Shown here one piece after another: positions 7,998-16,378 of a stretch of 64,000 bases of DNA; position 1 is the first letter of the stretch; every line of letters starts with the position of its first letter. Under the pieces are notes generated by a model, which was not told the origin of the DNA, did no database searches, and saw only the letters and a program-made list of their open reading frames with translations. The stretch covers positions 310,001 to 374,000 of the forward strand of contig JBJXGV010000028.1 of the NCBI GenBank assembly GCA_046160485.1, written 5' to 3'. Source of the DNA: JBJXGV01 sp046160485 (GTDB lineage Bacteria; Orphanbacterota; Orphanbacteria; JBJXGV01). The position numbers and the translations under genes were made by a program.

Positions 7998-9245
7998 ATG
8001 TCCCGCGCCTCCGCCGTTCAGGTCCTCGAGGGCGTGCACATCGCGTTCTCCGCGCTCTGGGGAAACAAACTTCGCACGCTGCTCACCCTCCTCGGCAACA
8101 TCGTCGGCACGATGTCGGTCATCGCCGTCGTCTCGCTCATCGACGGAATCGATCGCTACGCTCGGCAGGAGATCGCCGAAGAGGGCTCGAACGTTTTCTC
8201 CGTCGATCGCGTCAACCCGTTCGACTTCTTGACCGATCTCGACGGCGTGATGAAAGCGATTCGCGAGAACCCGGACATCACGATCGACGACGTCGAGTAT
8301 TTGGCGACGCGTATTCCGCATGCGACGACCGTCATCGGCGAAGACCACGAGCGCGCCCGGGTGAAGTACGGGGAGCGGTTCCTCGACGGCGTCTCGATCG
8401 CCGGCTACAGCGACGGCTACGATGGCGTCAAGAACGTGCCGATCTCGGCGGGGCGGCATTTCTCGCCGCTCGAGGTACGGCACTCGAAGCCGGTCGCCGT
8501 CATCGGGGCCGAAATCGCCGACAACCTGTTTCCGAACCGCGACCCCGTCGGGCGCACGATCATGATCGCCGGCCGGCACCTCGAGGTGATCGGCGTCGTC
8601 GAGGCGCTCGGAACGGTGCTCGGCGACAGCCGCGACGATTTCGTCGCGATGCCGATTTCGACGTTTCAGAAAATCTTCGGGTCCGAAGAGACGATTTCGA
8701 TCTCCGTGAAGGTGGCGGACATCGGCGACATGCCGGCTGCGATCGACGAGGCGCGCGCGGCGATGCGCGTTCGCCATCGCCTGCGCCCCGCCGCGGACGA
8801 CGACTTCGGCATCATCACGTCGCAAATCATCATCGATCTGTGGGAAAAGATTTCGAGTGCGATTTTCAGCGCGCTCATCTTCATCGTATCGATCTCGCTT
8901 GTCATCGGCGGCATCGTGCTCATGAACGTCATGCTGGTCTCGGTGACGGAGCGCACGCGCGAAATCGGCATTCGCAAGGCGATCGGCGCAAGCCGCGGAA
9001 ACATCCTGCTTCAGTTCCTGTTCGAATCGATCACGCTTTCGGTCATCGGCGGCATCCTCGGGATTCTCCTCGGATTCGGAATCGCGGGGGCGATCGCGGC
9101 GCTCTCGCCGCTCCCCTACGCCATCAAGTTTTGGGCGGTCGCCGCGGGACTCATCACGACGTTTATCGTCGGCGTGGTGTTCGGCACCTACCCGGCCGGG
9201 AAAGCGGCGTCGCTCGATCCCGTGGAGGCGCTGCGTCATGAGTGA
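7998..9245 (+). CDS. ABC transporter permease, MacB/FtsX type (first of pair)
   Basis: 415 residues. An N-terminal helix (LRTLLTLLGNIVGTMSVIAVV), a large periplasmic MacB-PCD-like domain (about 50-265) and three C-terminal helices in the FtsX-like core, including the conserved TREIGIRKAIGA loop. This is a permease without the fused ATPase domain found in E. coli MacB. It overlaps the next permease by 8 bases (stop at 9245, ATG at 9238), so the two are probably made together and could form a heterodimer. Confidence 0.92.
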   Translation: MSRASAVQVLEGVHIAFSALWGNKLRTLLTLLGNIVGTMSVIAVVSLIDGIDRYARQEIAEEGSNVFSVDRVNPFDFLTDLDGVMKAIRENPDITIDDVEYLATRIPHATTVIGEDHERARVKYGERFLDGVSIAGYSDGYDGVKNVPISAGRHFSPLEVRHSKPVAVIGAEIADNLFPNRDPVGRTIMIAGRHLEVIGVVEALGTVLGDSRDDFVAMPISTFQKIFGSEETISISVKVADIGDMPAAIDEARAAMRVRHRLRPAADDDFGIITSQIIIDLWEKISSAIFSALIFIVSISLVIGGIVLMNVMLVSVTERTREIGIRKAIGASRGNILLQFLFESITLSVIGGILGILLGFGIAGAIAALSPLPYAIKFWAVAAGLITTFIVGVVFGTYPAGKAASLDPVEALRHE

Positions 9246-10509
9246 GCGTTCCTCGCTTCTAGGGGGCGGAGCGCGCAAGGGCGCCATCCTTCGCGAGAAC
9301 ATCGCCGAGGCGTTCGAGGTGATTCGCGGCCACCGCCTCCGCTCCGCGCTTCTTATTCTCGGCGTCGCGATCGGCGTCACGACGATCCTCGCGATCGTCG
9401 CGATCCTCGAGGGGCTCGGCCGCCAACTCGAGGAGGACTTCGCATCCGCCGCGCGCCCGTACCTCGGCATACAGAAATACGACGAGATCGTGCTCGGCCA
9501 CGCGGACGAAGAAATGGCGCAGCGGCCCGACATCACACCCGAGGAAGCGGAGGCCGTCCGCGCGCAGTCGGTGACGGCGGACAAGGTCGACTACTACGTC
9601 GATCCGAACCATCCGTCGATCATTCGCTACAAAGATCAACGCACGCCGTTCGTCGGTGTCGCGGGCGCCACGCCGGACTTCCCGCACATTTTCTCGTTCA
9701 ATCTGGAACTCGGGCGTTTCTTCACGCAGGCGGAGATGCTCCGTCACGAGGCGTTCATCGTCCTCGGCTACGGGCCTCGCAACTACCTGTTCGGCGAGGA
9801 AGACCCGATCGGCAAACGCGTGCGCGTCGAGGGGCGCGAGTTCACGGTCATCGGAACCTTCGCGGATCGAAAATCGACGTTCGGGAGCCTCGGCAACAAC
9901 TACGCGATCGTTCCGTACACGACGTTTCGCCGCGACCTCTCCTTCGAGTTCGATCAGGCCTACATTTTCGTCGCGCCGAGGAAGGGCGTGCCGCTCGACG
10001 AGAGCCGCGAAGAGTTGATCTCGATCATGCGGCGCCTGCGCAAACTGCGGCCGGCGGATGACAACGATTTCGGAGTCGTCTCGTCCGAGGCGTACTCCAA
10101 GATCGCGTCGAAGGTCACGGGCGCGGTTTTTCTCGCGCTCGTCGTGATCTCGTCGATCGGACTCCTCGTGGGCGGGATCGGCGTGATGAACATCATGCTC
10201 GTGTCGGTCGCCGAACGGACTCGCGAGATCGGGATCCGGATGGCAGTCGGCGCGACGCGCCGCGACGTGCTGACGCAGATTCTCGTCGAAGCCGCGACGC
10301 TGACGGGAATCGGCGGTCTCTGCGGCGTAGTCGTCGGGCTCGGGGTCGCGTGGGGCATCACGCGACTCATCGGATTCCCATTCGCGGTCCCCGTGTTTTG
10401 GACCGCGATCGCGGTCGTTTTCAGCGCCGGCGTCGGCCTCGTCTTCGGGCTTTACCCCGCGAACCGCGCCGCGCGGCTCGATCCAATCGTGGCACTCCGG
10501 GCCGAGTAG
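9238..10509 (+). CDS. ABC transporter permease, MacB/FtsX type (second of pair)
   Basis: 423 residues with the same plan as its upstream neighbour: one N-terminal helix (RSALLILGVAIGVTTILAIVA), a periplasmic domain and three C-terminal helices with GVMNIMLVSVAERTREIGIR. It is a paralogue, not a duplicate: sequences differ widely outside the FtsX core. Adaptor and two permeases form a plus-strand operon. No nucleotide-binding subunit is encoded beside them, so the ATPase must come from elsewhere. Confidence 0.92.
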   Translation: MSERSSLLGGGARKGAILRENIAEAFEVIRGHRLRSALLILGVAIGVTTILAIVAILEGLGRQLEEDFASAARPYLGIQKYDEIVLGHADEEMAQRPDITPEEAEAVRAQSVTADKVDYYVDPNHPSIIRYKDQRTPFVGVAGATPDFPHIFSFNLELGRFFTQAEMLRHEAFIVLGYGPRNYLFGEEDPIGKRVRVEGREFTVIGTFADRKSTFGSLGNNYAIVPYTTFRRDLSFEFDQAYIFVAPRKGVPLDESREELISIMRRLRKLRPADDNDFGVVSSEAYSKIASKVTGAVFLALVVISSIGLLVGGIGVMNIMLVSVAERTREIGIRMAVGATRRDVLTQILVEAATLTGIGGLCGVVVGLGVAWGITRLIGFPFAVPVFWTAIAVVFSAGVGLVFGLYPANRAARLDPIVALRAE

Positions 10510-10682
10510 AGCGCGCAGCGAGACCGAATTCAGCCACCCGCGATTCGAGCCCCCGGCGCCTGCCCTCGCTGTGACCCGCAAGCCACAGAGCCAACTCTGG
10601 CCTACGCCCCCGCAAGCGGTTGCGAGTGGCACATGCGCTGCTTTGTGAGCCTGGACGGCGCGAACGCAGCGACTCCCGTCGA

Positions 10683-10700
10683 ATAACGCCGTGACGTTAT
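10683..10700. promoter_or_regulatory. Inverted repeat upstream of the beta-barrel gene
   Basis: ATAACG and CGTTAT are perfect 6-base arms around a 6-base spacer, 33 bases before the ATG at 10733. It could be an operator or a hairpin in the leader. I see no clear promoter in the surrounding 222-base gap, so this is tentative. Confidence 0.25.
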
Positions 10701-10732
10701 GAAACCCGCTCAAACCGAAGGAGGTAGTGAAG

Positions 10733-11233
10733 ATGCGAATTCGCCTGCTCAGCACCATCGCCGCGATCTGCGTTGCAACGTCGGTCCAGGCGGCGCCGGC
10801 GTTCGCGGACCCGAACGAGGTCGGTTATCGAGGCTGGGGGCCGCGCGTCGGGGTCACGGTCGATCCGGACCAGCTCCACTTCGGCCTGCATACCGACTTT
10901 GGAAACTTCGGCCGGCACGTGCGATTTCAGCCGAACGTCGAGGTGGGCCTCGGCGACGACCTGACGCTGATCGCGGTGAACTTCGAAGCGGCGTACCGGT
11001 TCAGCTCGAAGTGGGACGTCTGGTCGCCTTATCTCGGCGGCGGACTCGGCGTGAATTTCGTCCGCGTCGAGCGTCGATTCGGCGACGACACCGACTCGGA
11101 CGTGGGCGTGAGCATTCTCGGAGGAATCGAGCGGGGGCTTTCGAGCGGGAGCCGCTTCTTCTCGGAATTGAAGCTGGGCTTAAGCGACTCGCCCGACGCG
11201 AAGATCACCTTCGGTTGGACGTTTAGCGGTTGA
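10733..11233 (+). CDS. Small outer-membrane beta-barrel-like protein
   Basis: 166 residues with an N-terminal signal peptide cleaved near residue 25 (AAPAFA). The mature part shows alternating polar/hydrophobic strands with aromatic ends (FQPNVEVGLG, AAYRFSSKWDVWSPYLGGGLG, ITFGWTFSG), as in small porin/OmpW-like barrels. The ATG at 10733 is chosen over an in-frame GTG at 10727 because GGAGG lies 8 bases before it. Its 3' end overlaps the end of the convergent DUF4340 gene by 11 bases. Function unknown. Confidence 0.75.
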   Translation: MRIRLLSTIAAICVATSVQAAPAFADPNEVGYRGWGPRVGVTVDPDQLHFGLHTDFGNFGRHVRFQPNVEVGLGDDLTLIAVNFEAAYRFSSKWDVWSPYLGGGLGVNFVRVERRFGDDTDSDVGVSILGGIERGLSSGSRFFSELKLGLSDSPDAKITFGWTFSG

Positions 11234-12221
11234 TCGGCACCGAAATGCCCGGCGGCTCCGACGCGCTCTCTGCGTTGGCGGGCGCCTCGCCCGGCGCGGG
11301 CTTCGGTTCGGCGATCTCGTCGCGACCCTTAAAGAGCGTCTCGACGCGCCCCTTCGAGACGACGTAGATCATGGCAGCATCGCCACGCCGCACCCAATAC
11401 TGCGTGGGCGACTTCATCGCGCCCACTTCGAGGCGCTGCGGGCTGCCGCTCGCGAAAGAGACCTCGATGGTTCGCGACGGCGGCGCGAACCCCGCCGTGT
11501 CGGCGGCGACCGAATCGGCGAAATCGTCGGTCGTGTAGCGCGAGAGCGAGCGGAGCACGCCGTCGATCACCGGAGCCCGCCCCGCAAGCGTTGCGTCGCC
11601 CTCGACGCTCCAGGAGCCGTCCGGGCTCTTCGCAAGCGCGAGCACCGTATCGCCGGTCGCGAAACGCAAGCCGGTCGCATCCTCTGCGGCGAAGGAGAGT
11701 ATCTTGCGGTCGCGCCAGCCGCGGCGGCCCTTGTCGAACGTGCTTCGAATCAATTCTCCCGAGAGATAGACGTTATCCGACGCCGACGGCCGCACATAGT
11801 TCGATTGAAAGTCGGGGCCGCTCTTTCCGAGCACGAAGTCCGCGAACTCGGCGTCGTTAGCGCCCCAGACCCTTACGCGAATCCCGGTGCTATCGACCTC
11901 GAAGAGCGCGCGCTTTTCACGACTTTTCGAAACGACATTTCCAGCTTCGATCGCCGCGATCTTCTGGAAGAGCGCGTTGACCGCTTCGGCGTCCGCTCGA
12001 AATGACTGCTGGGAGGCCACGACCCATTCGTCGCCCTGCTTCTCGAGAACACTCGTTCCATCCTTCGACGTGATTTCGATCTTTCGCGAATCGACGTCGG
12101 TGGCCTTCGGGAAGAGAAGCCCGCTCGCCGTGTTGTCCGCGCGGTTTCCGCCGCGGAGAAGTAGCGCGAGGCCCAAACCGAGAACTGCGATGGATACGAC
12201 GAGCAAGAGCGTGCGGTTCAA
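11223..12221 (-). CDS. DUF4340 domain protein of the Gld-type ABC cassette
   Basis: 332 residues. One N-terminal membrane helix (LLLVVSIAVLGLGLALLL) is followed by an extracytoplasmic beta-rich region (DVDSRKIEITSKDG onward), as in DUF4340 proteins that sit next to GldG-like genes in many phyla. The start is TTG at 12221, overlapping the upstream stop (TTGA), so translation is coupled to the GldG-like gene. The role is unknown, but the fixed gene order suggests it is a periplasmic partner of the transporter. Confidence 0.87.
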   Translation of the reverse strand: MNRTLLLVVSIAVLGLGLALLLRGGNRADNTASGLLFPKATDVDSRKIEITSKDGTSVLEKQGDEWVVASQQSFRADAEAVNALFQKIAAIEAGNVVSKSREKRALFEVDSTGIRVRVWGANDAEFADFVLGKSGPDFQSNYVRPSASDNVYLSGELIRSTFDKGRRGWRDRKILSFAAEDATGLRFATGDTVLALAKSPDGSWSVEGDATLAGRAPVIDGVLRSLSRYTTDDFADSVAADTAGFAPPSRTIEVSFASGSPQRLEVGAMKSPTQYWVRRGDAAMIYVVSKGRVETLFKGRDEIAEPKPAPGEAPANAESASEPPGISVPINR

Positions 12222-13873
12222 GCAGCGGCCCCCGAGAGCGCGAGGCGCTTCGCGCGGCGGCGCGCGAGAAACCGGATCAGTCCGAAAGCGATCACGGCGA
12301 GCGGCGTCCCGAAAATCCCGGCGACGCGTACCGCCGTCCGCGCCGAGTCGCTCACCTCGCGAAGCGGCCGGTCGGTGACTTCGCGCGAACGAATGCCGAT
12401 CAGCTCGTCACCGAGCGTCAGCCAGTCGACCATGTTCAACAGGAACGCGCCGTTTTCCGGATACTGCGCGAGCATGTTGTCGTCGATGACGTACGAGCTG
12501 CCGACCAGAACGACCTGCGTGGCGGGGCTCTCGCCGATAGCCATCTCGCCCGCGGCGGCCGTGTCCTGCGGCGCGGGCTCCATCATTTCGTTGAGTTCCA
12601 TCGCCTCGGCGGATTTCGCCGGCGCCGGCTGCCCCGCGTACGCGCTCCGAAAAACGCCCGACGCAACGAATGCCAGCGGGAAGCTCTTGACCTTGTCCGG
12701 GTCGGGCGGCTCGATGCGCGACTGCGGGCTAAACGTGACGCGCCCCGCTTGCACCCAGGCCTGGTCGGTCGAGCGGCCGAGCGTGTCGATCGCGACGCCC
12801 TCGGGCAACGGGTCGACCAACTCGACGCGCGCGGCCCACGGCACGACCATGCTCTCGAGTTCGGAGACCGCGGGATTCGCGGGCGACAACGTCTGCGGAG
12901 TCAGCTTGCAGAAGAACGGGTAAGGCCGCGTCGTCGAGAACTGCATACCGCCGATCGACGTGACGTAGGAAATCAATGCGTGCGACCCCGGATCGAAGAC
13001 GACTTCATTCGACGAACGGAGCCCGTAGCTCGCGAGGACGTTCTCGAGGCCCGAAATCGAGGGCGCTCCCGCACGCATACCGGACAAGACTTCGATCGGC
13101 GCCTGGATCGGATCGAGCATGAAGATCGCGCGGCCGCCGCGCATCACGAACTGATCGATCTCGTAAGCATCGCGCTCCGAGACGCCGGCCGGCCCCGCGA
13201 CGATGAGCGTGCTCACTTCCAAGGGCACCGCGTCGCCGCGGCCCATCGTGATCTCGCGCAACTCGTACTCGCGGTCGAGTAGCTCCTTCGCGCGCGTGAA
13301 GCCCTTCTCGAAACTTCGATCTCCGCCCGCAATGAAACCGATCGTCTTCTTCTCGTTGCGCGTGACCTTCAGGATCGCCGAGACGATGTCGTACTCGAGG
13401 CCTTCGGGGCGCACGACCGGGATCACTTCGTTTCGATCTTCGTACTGCACGGCGATTCCGAGATACGCGTTGCGAACGCTCGCCTTGTCCTTCTCGATCA
13501 CCTGAAGCTGGATCTGAGGGATTCCGAGACCGCGGACGCGCGCCTCGAGCTTCGGGTCGGACGCCGGGTCGCGAACCTCGACGCGCATGTTATCCCCAGC
13601 GTACGCGCGCATGTCCTCGAGCAAGTCGGTCGTGCGGCGCTGCATCGCGATCAGATACGGCGGCAAGTTGCCGGAGAAGTAGACGTTCACGCTGACGAGG
13701 TCACCGAGGCCGCCGAGCACTTTGCGCGTCGCGGGCGTAATCGTGTACTCCTTGCGAGCCGTCAGATCGGCGCGAACGAACCAGCGGTGCGCCGCGACGT
13801 TGAGCACCGTCAACGCAAGAACGACCACGCCGATGAGCAGCCCCGTGTTTGCCCCTTCGGCTGCGCGCTTCAT
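12218..13873 (-). CDS. GldG-like extracytoplasmic subunit of ABC cassette
   Basis: 551 residues. One N-terminal helix, a long periplasmic region (EYTITPATRKVLGGLGDLVSVNVYFS is the family's entry motif) and a C-terminal helix (VAGIFGTPLAVIAFGLIRFL) followed by RRRAKR. This matches GldG / 'ABC-type uncharacterised transport system' proteins. ATG at 13873 overlaps the permease stop (ATGA). In Bacteroidetes GldA, GldF and GldG support gliding; in other phyla the cassette's substrate is not known. Confidence 0.88.
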   Translation of the reverse strand: MKRAAEGANTGLLIGVVVLALTVLNVAAHRWFVRADLTARKEYTITPATRKVLGGLGDLVSVNVYFSGNLPPYLIAMQRRTTDLLEDMRAYAGDNMRVEVRDPASDPKLEARVRGLGIPQIQLQVIEKDKASVRNAYLGIAVQYEDRNEVIPVVRPEGLEYDIVSAILKVTRNEKKTIGFIAGGDRSFEKGFTRAKELLDREYELREITMGRGDAVPLEVSTLIVAGPAGVSERDAYEIDQFVMRGGRAIFMLDPIQAPIEVLSGMRAGAPSISGLENVLASYGLRSSNEVVFDPGSHALISYVTSIGGMQFSTTRPYPFFCKLTPQTLSPANPAVSELESMVVPWAARVELVDPLPEGVAIDTLGRSTDQAWVQAGRVTFSPQSRIEPPDPDKVKSFPLAFVASGVFRSAYAGQPAPAKSAEAMELNEMMEPAPQDTAAAGEMAIGESPATQVVLVGSSYVIDDNMLAQYPENGAFLLNMVDWLTLGDELIGIRSREVTDRPLREVSDSARTAVRVAGIFGTPLAVIAFGLIRFLARRRAKRLALSGAAA

Positions 13874-14586
13874 GCCCACTTCCTGCTTTCGATCGTCTTC
13901 ACATTCAGGAAGAGGAAGAAAAACGTGACGCTCGCGAAGTACAACACGTCGCGTGAATCGACGACGCCGCGCTCGATCGACTCGAAGTGCGAGCGTACGC
14001 CGAGAAAGTCGACCGCCGGAGCGAGCGACTGCGGCAAACGCGACAAGATGACAGTCGAATCGAGGAGCAAGAGAAGAATCGCAACGAGGAACGACATGAT
14101 GAGCGCGATGATCTGGTTCTCGGTGAGGCCGGAGAAGAAAATGCCCATGGCGAGGAACGCGGCGCCCATGAGAAGCGAGCCGATGTAGCCGCCGATGATC
14201 GGCCCCGGGTCGGGATTCCCGAGAGCGCCGACGATGATTGCGAGCGGAAGCGACAAGAGGATCGAGATCGACAGAAACAGAAACGACGCGAAGAACTTTC
14301 CGAGGACGACCTCGTGATCACGCAACGGTAGCGTCATCAAGAGTTCGATCGTCCCGAGCTTCTTTTCCTCGGCCCAAAGGCGCATCGTGATCGCGGGAAT
14401 GAATAGAACGAACGCCATGGGCAGGAGGCCGAAGAACTCGCGCAGGCTGGCCTGCCCCTGCAGAAAGAAATTCTCGAAGAAGAGCCACGAGACAAGCGCC
14501 AGGAACACCGTCACGTAGATATACGCGATCGGCGAGTTCCAGTAGCTCTTGATCTCCTTTCGCATGACGGAGAAGACGTTGGTCAT
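13870..14586 (-). CDS. ABC-2 type permease, GldF-like
   Basis: 238 residues with six hydrophobic segments. The N-terminal MRKEIKSYWNSPIAYIYV is typical of GldF-like ABC-2 permeases, and the RLWAEEKKLGTIELLMTLP element is the family's coupling region. Start ATG at 14586 overlaps the ATPase stop (ATGA). It pairs with the upstream ATPase and the downstream GldG-like subunit. Confidence 0.92.
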   Translation of the reverse strand: MTNVFSVMRKEIKSYWNSPIAYIYVTVFLALVSWLFFENFFLQGQASLREFFGLLPMAFVLFIPAITMRLWAEEKKLGTIELLMTLPLRDHEVVLGKFFASFLFLSISILLSLPLAIIVGALGNPDPGPIIGGYIGSLLMGAAFLAMGIFFSGLTENQIIALIMSFLVAILLLLLDSTVILSRLPQSLAPAVDFLGVRSHFESIERGVVDSRDVLYFASVTFFFLFLNVKTIESRKWA

Positions 14587-15542
14587 GAATCCCCTTCCTT
14601 GTCGCGGATCGGATCGCGCGTCGTCAGCGAACGGAACACCTCTTCGAGGCTGGCGCGCTCGTGGCGCAACTCGGAGAGGATCCACCCCGAGTCGACGGCG
14701 CAACGGAAGATCTCTTCGCTGATTTCTCCATCGTGCGCAGCGACGACACAGAGCCGCGTCGTTCCGTTTTCCTCCGAGAGAAACCGGACCTCTTGGACGC
14801 CGGCGCGCGCGGAGAGCCGGCGCTCCATCTCGGCGCGGCCCGCGCGAGCGGCAACGATGACAGTGCCGTGTCCGCCAAGTTGCGCGGTGAGTTCATCGGG
14901 CGTTCCGCTCGCGATAATCGTTCCTTCGTTGATGATGAGCACGCGTCCGCACGTGGCGGAAACCTCGGGTAGGATGTGCGTCGAGAGAATGACCGTCTTC
15001 TCGCGCCCGATCCGCTTGATCAGCTCGCGAATCTCCACGATCTGGTTGGGATCGAGTCCAGAGGTCGGCTCGTCGAGAATCATCACGTCGGGTTCGTGAA
15101 CAAGCGCCGCCGCAAGGCCGACGCGCTGCCGGAAGCCCTTCGAGAGTTCGCCGATGTTTTTCTTCAGGACGCGATCGAGGCCGCACGTTTCCACGGCGTT
15201 GCCGATCTTTGCGCGGCGCGCTGTGGCCGGGATGCCGCGCACCTCGGCGATCATCATCACAAACTCGTCGACCTGCATGTCGAGATAGAGGGGCGCGTTT
15301 TCCGGTAAGTATCCGACGCGCCGCCGCACCTCGAGCGAATCGGTCTGCACGTCGTGACCGGCTACGAGCGCCGTGCCGCCGGTGGGAGGAATGTAGCCGA
15401 CGAGCATGCGCATCGTCGTCGATTTCCCCGCGCCGTTCGGGCCGAGGAAGCCGAGCACCTCGCCGCGATGCACTTCGAACGAGACGTCGCGCACCGCCTC
15501 GACGGGCCCGAACGTCTTGGAGAGACGCTTGACTTCGATCAT
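14583..15542 (-). CDS. ABC transporter ATP-binding protein, GldA-like
   Basis: 319 residues. Walker A GPNGAGKST, signature LSKGFRQR, Walker B VMILDEPT and the switch STH are all present, so it should hydrolyse ATP. A C-terminal extension of about 80 residues (from EISEEIFRCAV) is usual for drug/ABC-2 exporters. The ATG at 15542 is preceded by GAGGG and begins at the family's usual position (MIEVKRLSKTFG); a longer frame upstream is not supported. First gene of a four-gene operon (ATPase, permease, GldG-like, DUF4340) with 4-base overlaps throughout. Confidence 0.93.
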   Translation of the reverse strand: MIEVKRLSKTFGPVEAVRDVSFEVHRGEVLGFLGPNGAGKSTTMRMLVGYIPPTGGTALVAGHDVQTDSLEVRRRVGYLPENAPLYLDMQVDEFVMMIAEVRGIPATARRAKIGNAVETCGLDRVLKKNIGELSKGFRQRVGLAAALVHEPDVMILDEPTSGLDPNQIVEIRELIKRIGREKTVILSTHILPEVSATCGRVLIINEGTIIASGTPDELTAQLGGHGTVIVAARAGRAEMERRLSARAGVQEVRFLSEENGTTRLCVVAAHDGEISEEIFRCAVDSGWILSELRHERASLEEVFRSLTTRDPIRDKEGDS

Positions 15543-15666
15543 GGAGAGACCCTCTGCACGAATGCCCTCTCTACATCGAATTCGGAATGGAGGCTTGAAC
15601 AACCGATGCGCGTCCGGAGTTCCGCGGATTTTTTTCGTCTCGCGATTGTTCTCGACGCGAGCGGCG

Positions 15667-15696
15667 AGTATGAAAAACACCGGCTTGGGTTGTCAA
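15667..15696 (-). promoter_or_regulatory. Promoter for the Gld-type ABC operon
   Basis: On the minus strand TTGACA (15696-15691) is followed after 18 bp by CATACT (15672-15667). The leader to the ATG at 15542 would be about 118 bases. Its -35 overlaps that of the divergent promoter. Confidence 0.5.
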
Positions 15697-15720
15697 GGTT
15701 TTTGAGCCATGTGCTAGGAT
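15690..15720 (+). promoter_or_regulatory. Promoter of the redoxin-like lipoprotein gene, probably leaderless
   Basis: TTGTCA (15690-15695) and TAGGAT (15715-15720) are separated by 19 bp. The -10 ends 6 bases before the ATG at 15727, so the transcript should begin at or next to the start codon. No Shine-Dalgarno is present, in agreement. Confidence 0.5.
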
Positions 15721-15726
15721 CTGGCT

Positions 15727-16335
15727 ATGCATTGCCAACACCGTGCGGTGCGCCGCCTCGCGCGCCGCTGCGCAAGTCTCGCGCTCACCCTCCTCGGCCT
15801 CGCGCTCGCAAGCTGCGCGAACACAGAGCGGCCGATCGAAACGCCACCCGCGTTTCAGACTCCGATGGTGGGCCGACCGGCGCCGGAACTCGACATTCGC
15901 GAATGGGTCGTCGACCCGGGCGCGGATCATCGTACTCAAGAAAAGCTTCCGCTCATGCTCGTCTTCTGGAATTTCACCGACCCGGCATCGCGCGAGGCGA
16001 TCGAGATGACTCAGTCTTTAGCGGTACCGCTTCGACACCGCGGGCTGCGCGTCGTGCTGATTCACACGGACATCGGAACCGAGGAGAAGCCCCGCCGCGG
16101 GCGTGTGACGGAGTTCCTAGACGAGCACGGGTTCATGCTGCCGACCGCCATCGACAACGGTACCGCGACCCTTCGCCAGTTCCAACTGACTGACGTGCCA
16201 TCGATGGTCTTCATCGATGAGGCGTCGATTATTCGGGGTGTTGTCTCAAACTACCGCGTGTCGAAGAACGACGTCATCGCGGAGTTTGTCCGCGCGAACC
16301 TGCTCGGAATGCCGCCGGCGCTTCCGGAGATGTAG
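15727..16335 (+). CDS. TlpA/redoxin-like lipoprotein lacking the CxxC motif
   Basis: 202 residues. A signal peptide ending in LASC gives a lipoprotein anchor. The rest follows a thioredoxin/TlpA plan: VGRPAPELDI opening, a FWNF strand, and the cis-Pro loop (DVPSMVFID). The CxxC active site is replaced by Asp85-Pro-Ala-Ser88, so it cannot act as a dithiol redox protein; a structural or binding role is more likely. It is alone on the plus strand between two minus-strand units and converges on glnA. Confidence 0.82.
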   Translation: MHCQHRAVRRLARRCASLALTLLGLALASCANTERPIETPPAFQTPMVGRPAPELDIREWVVDPGADHRTQEKLPLMLVFWNFTDPASREAIEMTQSLAVPLRHRGLRVVLIHTDIGTEEKPRRGRVTEFLDEHGFMLPTAIDNGTATLRQFQLTDVPSMVFIDEASIIRGVVSNYRVSKNDVIAEFVRANLLGMPPALPEM

Positions 16336-16341
16336 CATGAA

Positions 16342-16366
16342 GCGGGGCCGCTTTTGGCGACCCCGC
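16342..16366. terminator. Hairpin between convergent genes
   Basis: GCGGGGCCGC (16342-16351) pairs with GCGACCCCGC (16357-16366) with one mismatch and a 5-base loop. It lies in the 43-base gap between the redoxin-like gene and glnA, which converge. There is no clear T-tract on either side, so it may end transcription only weakly or need other factors. Confidence 0.5.
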
Positions 16367-16378
16367 CCATGTACTCGC

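Noticed and set aside
10540..10570. Possible tRNA T-loop (GATTCGAGCCC)
   Set aside because: The flanking bases do not form acceptor, D or anticodon arms on either strand.
15543..15680. N-terminal extension of the GldA-like ATPase frame
   Set aside because: The extension runs into the promoter at 15667-15696 and lacks homology; the MIEVKRLSKTFG start with GAGGG upstream is standard.
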